A stretch of DNA of 64,000 nucleotides from Larix kaempferi (taxonomy: Eukaryota > Streptophyta > Pinopsida > Pinales > Pinaceae). The notes beneath the pieces are model-generated. The model was given only the letters and a program-made list of their open reading frames with translations. It had not been told where the DNA came from and made no database searches. The position numbers and the translations under genes are program-made. Below are positions 57,203 through 64,000 of the stretch, in pieces (positions within the stretch are counted from its first letter, which is position 1; every line of letters begins with the position of its first letter). The stretch lies in the NCBI GenBank assembly GCA_027924585.1, contig BSBM01000372.1:10461001-10525000 (forward strand), written 5' to 3'.

Positions 57203-60200
57203 GCAGATCATCAATCAACTGTTGTTGAAGTTGAAGGTAAGATTGCTAAGCAATCTATTTCTATTTTGATTGATCCTGGATCTACTCACAGTTATGTTAC
57301 TCCTAAAATTGTTGAGATTTGTGCTTTTAAGAAATTAAAGCATAGTAAATATTGGTTAGTTTAACTAGCCACTGGAACCAAGAGAAAAGTTAGTGAAATT
57401 GTAGAGAAATGTCCATTAGAGATGCACAGGCTGTTCACTTATGCAAATCTGAATGTTTTGCCACTGTGTTCCTATGATATTCTCATTGGAATGGATTGGT
57501 TAGAAGCACAAAGGGTTAAACTTGATTGCTACAATAAAACTTTTGAATGCATGGATGAAGAAGGAAACCCAAGGGTTGTAAAAGGCATTCCACAGGTGAT
57601 TTCTGTTAGGCAGGTTTCAGCCATGCAGTTGAAGAAGTTCTGTAGGAAAGGTTTTCAATTGTATGCAGCCCATGTTTTTGAAGCAACGGAGAATGAAACT
57701 CTTAAGTTGGAGGACTATCATGTATCGCAGGTATTCAGGGATGTTTTTCCCGATGAGATTCTGGGACATCCTCCAAAGAGAGACATTGATTTTACAATTG
57801 AACTTGTGCCAGGAGCAGCACTAGTGTCCAAGACACCCTACAGGATGAGTACACTGGAATTGCTAGAATTGAAAATGCAATTACAAGAGTTGTTGGAAAA
57901 GAAATATATCAGGCCAAGTGTGTCCCCATGGGGAGCACCTGTTCTATTTGTGAGAAAGAAAGATGGAACGCTCAGGTTATGTATTGATTACAGGCAGTTG
58001 AACAAAGTTACTGTAAAGAACAAATACCCATTTCCGCAAATTGATGACCTTTTTGATCAAATGAGAGGAGCAAAGGTATTTTCAAATATTGACTTGAGGT
58101 CTGGTTACCATCAGGTAAGAATCAAAGAGGAAGATATTCATAAGACAACCTTCAAAACAAGGTATGGACACTATAAGTTTGTGGTGGTACCATTTGGTCT
58201 CACAAATGCACCAGCTACATTCATGTGTCTCATGAATAGTGTTTTTAGCAAGTATTTGGACAAGTTCCTTCTTGTATTTCTAGATGGCATTCTTATATAT
58301 TCTAAGAATGAAGAAGAGCAAGAAGAACATTTGAGAATGACATTGCAATTGCTAAGGGAGCATAAGATGTATGCAAAGTTAAGCAAATGTGACTTTTATA
58401 AAGATAAAATTCATTATTTGGGTTACATTATCTCAGACGAAGGAATATCTATGGACCCTGAGAAGATTGAAGCCATTATGAATTGGCCAACTCCAAGAAA
58501 TGTGACAGATGTGAGATCTTTTATGGGGCTTGTTGGTTACTACAGGAGGTTCATTGAAGGATTCTCCAAGGTCTCAAACCCGATCACTTCTTTGCAAAAG
58601 AAGGGGATAAAGTTTGAATGGTCACCAAGATGTGAGGAAAGTTTCCAACGGTTGAAGAATATTCTTACGAGTGCACCAATTTTGAAAATTGTAGATCCGG
58701 AAAAAGACTTTGTGGTATGTACCGATGCATGCAAGCAAGGACTTGGAGGAGTTTGTATGCGAGATAACCATGTGGTATGCTACGAGTGAAGAAAGTTGAA
58801 GGAGCATGAGAAGAACTATGCTACTCATGATATAGAACTTGCAGCCATAGTACATGCTTTAAAGATGTGGAGGCATTACTTAATGGGCAGGAAATTTGAG
58901 CTAAGGACAGACCATTGTGGTCTGAAATATTTGTTTGATCAACCAACTTTAAATGCTAAGCAAGCTAGATGGTTGGAATTTTTGTTTGAATTTGATTTTG
59001 AGATCAAACACATAAAAGGGAAAGAGAACAAGGTGGTTGATGCACTTAGCAGGAAAGTACATGAAATGCATGTGGTAGTGCTTAGCACTTGCCAACAAGA
59101 TTTGAGGTAGCAGATTGTTAACCATATTGTTGAGGACGAAGTGTGAGGACGAAGTGTATGTGCAGATAAAGGACAAATTACAGCAGCAAGACCTTGAAAA
59201 GAAGTACAAAGGATACCATTTGGTAGTAGATGGACTCCTTACTTATAAGAATAGAGCCTATATTCCAAATGTGGCAGATTTGAGGAGGATTGTTATGGAT
59301 GAAATCCATAAATCTCCATACTCCGGTCACCCAGGATATCAGAAAACAATTGCTACAGCAAGAAAATATTATTTCTGGCCAGGAATGAAGAAAGATGTCG
59401 CTGAATACATTTCCAGGTGCATGAAGTGTCAGCAGGTGAAGGTTGAACACCAACACCCAGCAGGTTTATTGCATCCATTGCCAATCCCAGAATGGAAATG
59501 GGAAGTAATTTTCATGGATTTTATTACAGGATTGCCAATGACTGTGAGACAACATGATTCCATCATGGTGGTGGTGGACAAGTTAACAAAGGCAGCAAAT
59601 TTTATACCGGTTAAGTCCACACATAAAGCCGATGCCATTGCAAATATTTTCATGAAGGAAATTTTCAGATTACATGGATTGCCTAAGGAAATAATTTCTG
59701 ACAGGGATACCAAGTTCACTTTCAATTTTTAGAAAGGTCTCTTTGCAGATTTGGGTACACAGTTGAGTTTTAGTACCGCGTACCATCCCCAAACAGATGG
59801 GAAAACGGAAAGAGTAAATCAGGTGCTTGAAGACATGGTTCGCATGTATGTAATGGACAAACCATCCAAGTGGGAGGATTATCTACACTTGGTAGAGTTT
59901 GCATATAACAATGGGAAGCAAGAATCATTGGGAATGAGTCCATATGAGGCTTTGTATGGCAGAAAGTGCAGGACACCAGTGACTTGGGACAATCCAGTGA
60001 ACATAATTGTACTTGGGCCAGAATTGCTTAAGGAAATGGAAGAAGAGGTTGCAAAGATCAGGCAGAATTTAAAAACAGCCCAGGATAAACAGAAAATCTA
60101 TGCACATAAGCATAGGGTACTTAGGGAATTCAGTGTCGGGGATCATGTGTATCTTAGAGTGAAGTCAAGGAAGAGTTCCTTGAATCTTGGGAGTTGCGCC

Positions 60201-60563
60201 AAGATATCACCTAGATACTGTGGGCCATTTGAAGTGCTTGAAAGAATAGGGCCAGTTGCATATAGACTTGCATTGCCTGCTAGCACTAGAGCTCATAATG
60301 TGTTTCATGTCTCTTTGCTTAAGAAATATGTACATGATCCTAACCATGTGATTAATTGGGATGTGATCCAGGTGGAACCCGAGGGAGAGTTCCAAACTGA
60401 TCCATTGCGCATCCTAGACAAGAAGGTAACATTGCTTCGGAACCCAGCCATCAGGTAGGTAAAGGTGCAATGGAAGCACTACGGTCCCGATGAGGCTACA
60501 TGGGAGCTGGAGGATTCCATGAGAGTGGCATATTCATTTTTGTTCAATTTTGATGACCACTGA
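57203..60563 (+). pseudogene. Ty3 pol, array copy 2
   Basis: Same domain order as copy 1. A 455-codon open stretch (57422-58789) covers late protease, RT and early RNase H. The RT active site is FLDG instead of FLDD (GGC at 58286-58288), which should kill polymerase activity. RNase H and integrase continue; the integrase has YHPQTDGKTERVNQ with its catalytic Glu kept. A 13-bp tandem duplication (TGAGGACGAAGTG at 59131-59143 and 59144-59156) shifts the frame. Stops: TAA 57362, TGA 58787, TAG 59108, TAG 59730, TAG 60456. The chromodomain-like tail ends at TGA 60561. Confidence 0.88.
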
Positions 60564-60591
60564 GGATAGTGCTAATGTAAGGGGAGGGGAA

Positions 60592-62224
60592 TGTAACGTC
60601 CCCGTTTTGACCACCATTGCATTAAATCGTAAATGATGTAAATACTGTTATCTAATCATGGTGAGGAGCTCAAGGCCAAGGCCCCACCATTGATTTAGCA
60701 TTTTTATGTATCGGCAATTAAAAATATATGCCTATGGTTCTTGTGCTGGATTGACACAATGCAAATTAAGACATCATGTAAATACGAATTTTAATGAAAT
60801 ACCCACAACTAGCTATGCAATGGAACAGAGAGATGGGGGCATGATTTTAATAAGGAACAGAGAGGGAAATTATTCAAACCCTTGAGCCAATGGTGCTAAC
60901 CCATGTGTCAATGAGAAAACCCATAAACCCTCAACCACCCATTTTGGCTTATGCACCCAATCATTAAATTCTTTCAAGAGTTGGTTAAGGCAGTTAATAC
61001 CTTGGGAGTGGAGAGGTATGGCAGCCAATTTTGTGCATGGGCAAGCCATCAACCTGGGAATTCATATTTTTGCTTCTTGGGAAAGAAAATACCCACGAAA
61101 TGGTTCCCAAAGCCATCTTTCACCCATGGCTTTGGCCCTCTCACGTAGTCTGAGCTAACTGGGAGTTTCCCATCACGTTTTTCACCATTTTTCCTGCATC
61201 TTCCATGCATAGGAACTCGTTTTTGTATTGCACAATGGTTGGGAGGAAGGGAGCCACGATTTTGTGGTTTATGGAGGCCGTTTTTGTCCCTTGAATGCCC
61301 ATAGACGTTTTTCTGAAAATGATTTGCTCTCCCAGGGTTGTTTTCCCCCTCTCCCATTTTGTTTTTGGCTGCCCACAATTTTTTGAAATTGGTAGAAACC
61401 CCTTCTTTGGGCATCTCACTGTAAAAAAATTTCATGCCCAGCACTTATACTTTTGATGTTATGTGCATCCCTATTTTTGTTTTAACCTGTGACCAAGAAA
61501 TTTGGAGTGGTAGTGGACAGAATTGACTTGATAAACCTAGTGGCAAAAATAACCTCTCAAGAAGATCAAAAGGGGTTGGCTACTCTTCTATGCACACCTT
61601 GAACAATACTGAATTGGAAGGTATGGCCCGAGGGCCTGTGTAGTAGTGAAGGGAATACTTCCTTGAATCAGGTGTGTAGGCATTGTGGGGAACCAAGCTG
61701 GATAGATCTTGTAGGGGTATCCATAGCTCTGTGGTTGAGCTCACTAGCTTAGCAATTCTTCCTTTTCCATCTCCTAGTAGCCTGATAAACCCAATTGCTA
61801 ATTGGCTTGGCTGATTTTGGTGTATATTTTTGCGATGTGTGAGTCTGATATTCCCTTCTTCCTTGTAGAAATCATGCCTAGCTCGGGGATGGCAGTTGTA
61901 TCAAGAGATTGATGAGTACAACTGGCCTATGGTTGGGTGGAACATTGCAGATGCATAGCTGGTTGCTCAGGAACTACTTTGTTTTAAGATAAGTAATCCC
62001 ATGTGTTAATTCTGTATTGTTTTAATTGATGAATGACATGAATATCTTGAATGTAGGATGGATGTGTAATAGAATTTAATTTTGCTGTGTTTTCAAATAT
62101 TTATGCATTTGCATATGTCCATCTTCATTTTATATGAATGTTTGTTTACTAGGTATGGGGCTAGCTGTCTGGAATTAGAGTGATGTTCTCTCCCTTGCTT
62201 GGTCTGATGGGAGGGGACGTTACA
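60592..62224 (+). repeat. LTR C of the array (1633 bp)
   Basis: TGTAACGTCCCCGTTTTG...GGGGACGTTACA, preceded by AAGGGGAGGGGA and followed by the right TTCCT. Confidence 0.9.
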
Positions 62225-62557
62225 TTCCTCTCATGATCTTGCAATAGTTTATGTGGGACCATGTCTAAACATAGTTGCATGGCTACCTTCCTCTTACTAA
62301 TGAGGCACTGGGTTTCAAAGAAATCCCTATATTGAGTTCTGAACTCCTTTTCAATCTCTTCTGACATTTTGATGCAACATATTGTGCATTTTATGGTCAC
62401 TATATTTAGACATGTTTTTTTAATAGCCAAAGTTTTAAAAACTTCCTTGGTTTCCCTATGCCCAAACTTTGGCGAAAGCAAATGGGCACAGATTTGAGCT
62501 CCACTGGCACATCTCATTTCATTGATCTTAAGAAAGTGATTGAGTTTGGTAGTTTGA
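62225..62557 (-). pseudogene. Right part of an ORF split by the Ty3 array
   Basis: Minus-strand frame open from about 62557 (VQTTKLNHFLKINEMRCASG), with a first ATG at 62517, through SEEIEKEFRTQYRDFFETQC and KVAMQLCLDMVPHKLLQDHE to the target site, where the LTR begins. Across the empty site it continues as QDHERNMIENALDKI without a shift. About 145 codons are open in total across both pieces. Charged, probably helical; no family recognised. Whether it is a host exon or part of another old element is open. Confidence 0.45.
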
Positions 62558-63176
62558 ACTCACAACTCATAATAAGGTGAAGAATATAGATTTTAATTTA
62601 GTTGATATAACTTGTCTTTAATTTTCTTATGATGCATTTTCCTCACAACTACAATATGTTGTCCATAGCCCCTAAAGAAGGAAACTAATTGATGGCATCA
62701 CCTCATTGGATAATCAAACCTTTAGTTACTTTGGACCTATGGGGAAGGCTTCATATTTTTTTGAATCATATTGATGTAATTATAGTTATAATAATAATGT
62801 ATCATATATAATATTAATATAATATAATTAATATTAATATAATATAATTATTTTATTCTAATATAAACATTTAAAAACAAAATATAATATAGTTATTCAA
62901 CTTTATATTTCCATTTGTAAATACTAATATAGTTATATATATAAACCAAATCAACCATATATATATACACATCCTCCGTGTCCTCTTCCCTATAACGATG
63001 AACATCTGGCTCTTCATCTTGATCTATAATAATACCATAGCTGGGATGCATTATTATATGGTGCCTGGGGGAGGTGAATCCATGATCTACCTAGAGACAT
63101 ACCAGCTTAGAATAGCGAATTCACTACGAATCAGGTTACACAAAATCACATTAAATTCCAAATCGGCGTAACACAG
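62558..63176. other. AT-rich spacer, no gene
   Basis: Includes strongly AT-rich short repeats (TAATATAATATAATTATT type, about 62790-62890) and no supported frame. The left end may contain intron or upstream sequence of the interrupted ORF. Confidence 0.45.
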
Positions 63177-64000
63177 TGTCACGTCCCCTCCCATCTTACC
63201 AGCTAGATGGAGAGGATCGTGAGGTTAAACCGGGCATCTAGCCCCCATATCCATTCATTAAACAAGCATTCAAATTCAAATGAATAAGAATATATACATA
63301 CACAAATGCATAACAAACGTGATATTAAACTGGGCGTCTAGCCCTATGAAACATTTAATCATAAGCATGAACATAATATAACAGAGATAGATGGAACTGT
63401 ATGGTTTTAAGAAAATCACAACGGAATATTAAGAATTTCACATCCATCATACATTTAAGATGTTCATCAAATAAGTAATTGCAATTTAACGCAAGAGAAT
63501 ACTTATCTTATACAAAAGTAGTCCCACGCAACTGGCTATGCAACTGCAACATTCCACCCAACCGTAGGCCAGTGTGCTCCTCAATCTCTCAGCACCACTG
63601 CCACCCCCGAGCTGGGCATGATCTCTACAAGGAACCAGGGAACAGCAGACTCACACATAGCCAAGCATACACCAAGATGAGCCAAGCCAATCTGCAATTG
63701 GGTTTATCAGGCTGCTAGGAGGTGGAAAGGAAGAGTTGCTAAGCTAGTGAGCTCCAGCACAGAGCTAGGGATAACCTTGCAAGATTTATCTAGCTTGGCA
63801 CCCACAATACCTACACACCCAGCACAAGGAAGTATTCTTTTCACTGCTGTACAGTCCCTCAAGCCATACCTTCCCTATCTAGTGCTCTCAGGGTATGCAT
63901 AGAAGAGTAACCAAAGCCCTCTTGATCTTCTTGAGAGGTTGCCTCCCCCACTAGGTTTATCAAGCCACTTCTATCCACTACCACTCCAAACTTCAATTCA
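63177..64000 (-). mobile_element. Partial Tekay-like LTR at window edge, inverted
   Basis: TGTCACGTCCCCTCCCATCT begins the LTR; it is the reverse complement of the array LTR ends (minus strand ...GGGAGGGGACGTGACA). It runs to the window edge and is incomplete. About 110 extra bases near 63290-63420, including a second GTGATATTAAACTGGGCGTC (compare GTGAGGTTAAACCGGGCATC), show a local duplication. No primer site lies on its left, so in minus orientation this is a 3' or solo LTR end. Confidence 0.8.

Larger units (their letters stand above)
46082..62224 (+). mobile_element. Tandem Ty3/gypsy (Tekay/Del-like) array: three LTRs, two interiors
   Basis: LTR A (46082-47719), interior 1 (47720-53328), LTR B (53329-54964), interior 2 (54965-60591), LTR C (60592-62224). 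The whole is flanked by a perfect TTCCT duplication (46077-46081 and 62225-62229). Each interior starts with a tRNA-Met primer site and ends with AAGGGGAGGGGA. Coding order gag, protease, RT, RNase H, integrase and a C-terminal chromodomain-like tail, with long LTRs, fits the chromovirus lineage Tekay/Del. Both interiors are inactive. Confidence 0.9.

Noticed and set aside
1-64000. CRISPR arrays, bacterial operons, rRNA genes, organellar DNA
   Set aside because: The repeats here are LTRs or tandem satellites-like units; there are no spacer-repeat arrays, rRNA motifs or plastid or mitochondrial genes visible.

Overview
This is nuclear DNA of a seed plant with a large, repeat-swollen genome. 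Gene density, LTRs of 1-2 kb, deep nesting and heavily decayed retroelement coding regions suggest a gymnosperm, but the sequence does not prove it. There is one protein-coding host gene, a two-exon BAHD-type acyltransferase (11679-14546). There are also remnants of two other host-like coding segments: a BCD1/zf-HIT-like fragment at 45.1-45.65 kb, and an unrecognised minus-strand ORF split by a retrotransposon array. Nearly everything else is LTR retrotransposon, LINE or decayed repeat.

Layout. 0.5-5.5 kb: Ty1/copia pol end, two tandem-repeat blocks, PPT, LTR, PBS, then gag-protease. The single LTR thus joins the tail of one element to the head of another. 5.5-9.2 kb: minus-strand Ty3 integrase scrap fused to a minus-strand LINE (ORF1 plus endonuclease/RT). 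11.3-14.5 kb: the BAHD gene, whose ancestral ~128-bp intron was enlarged by a small LTR element (12256-13622) with a CAGAT target duplication lying on the 3' splice site. 16.1-27.9 kb: a large non-autonomous LTR element with ~1.95-kb LTRs and an unrecognised ORF; its 3' LTR holds nested insertions, including an inverted solo LTR. 30-41.1 kb: inverted LTRs around a decayed Ty3 pol, followed directly by LTR, PBS and gag-protease. 41.1-44.4 kb: a CACTA-like end, a LINE RNase H scrap and a solo LTR with GTAGG duplications.

46.08-62.22 kb is the most striking structure: LTR-internal-LTR-internal-LTR of a chromodomain Ty3 element (Tekay/Del-like), with one TTCCT target duplication around the whole 16.1 kb. 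Both internal copies are dead, with several C-to-T type stops; copy 1 lost the integrase catalytic Glu and copy 2 an RT catalytic Asp. The array sits inside an ORF that reads through the empty site in frame. The same LTR family occurs inverted at 24.6-26.3 kb and at the right edge (63177 onward).

All homology calls come from reading motifs and comparing repeats by eye; no database search or alignment was run. Identity figures are small hand counts.
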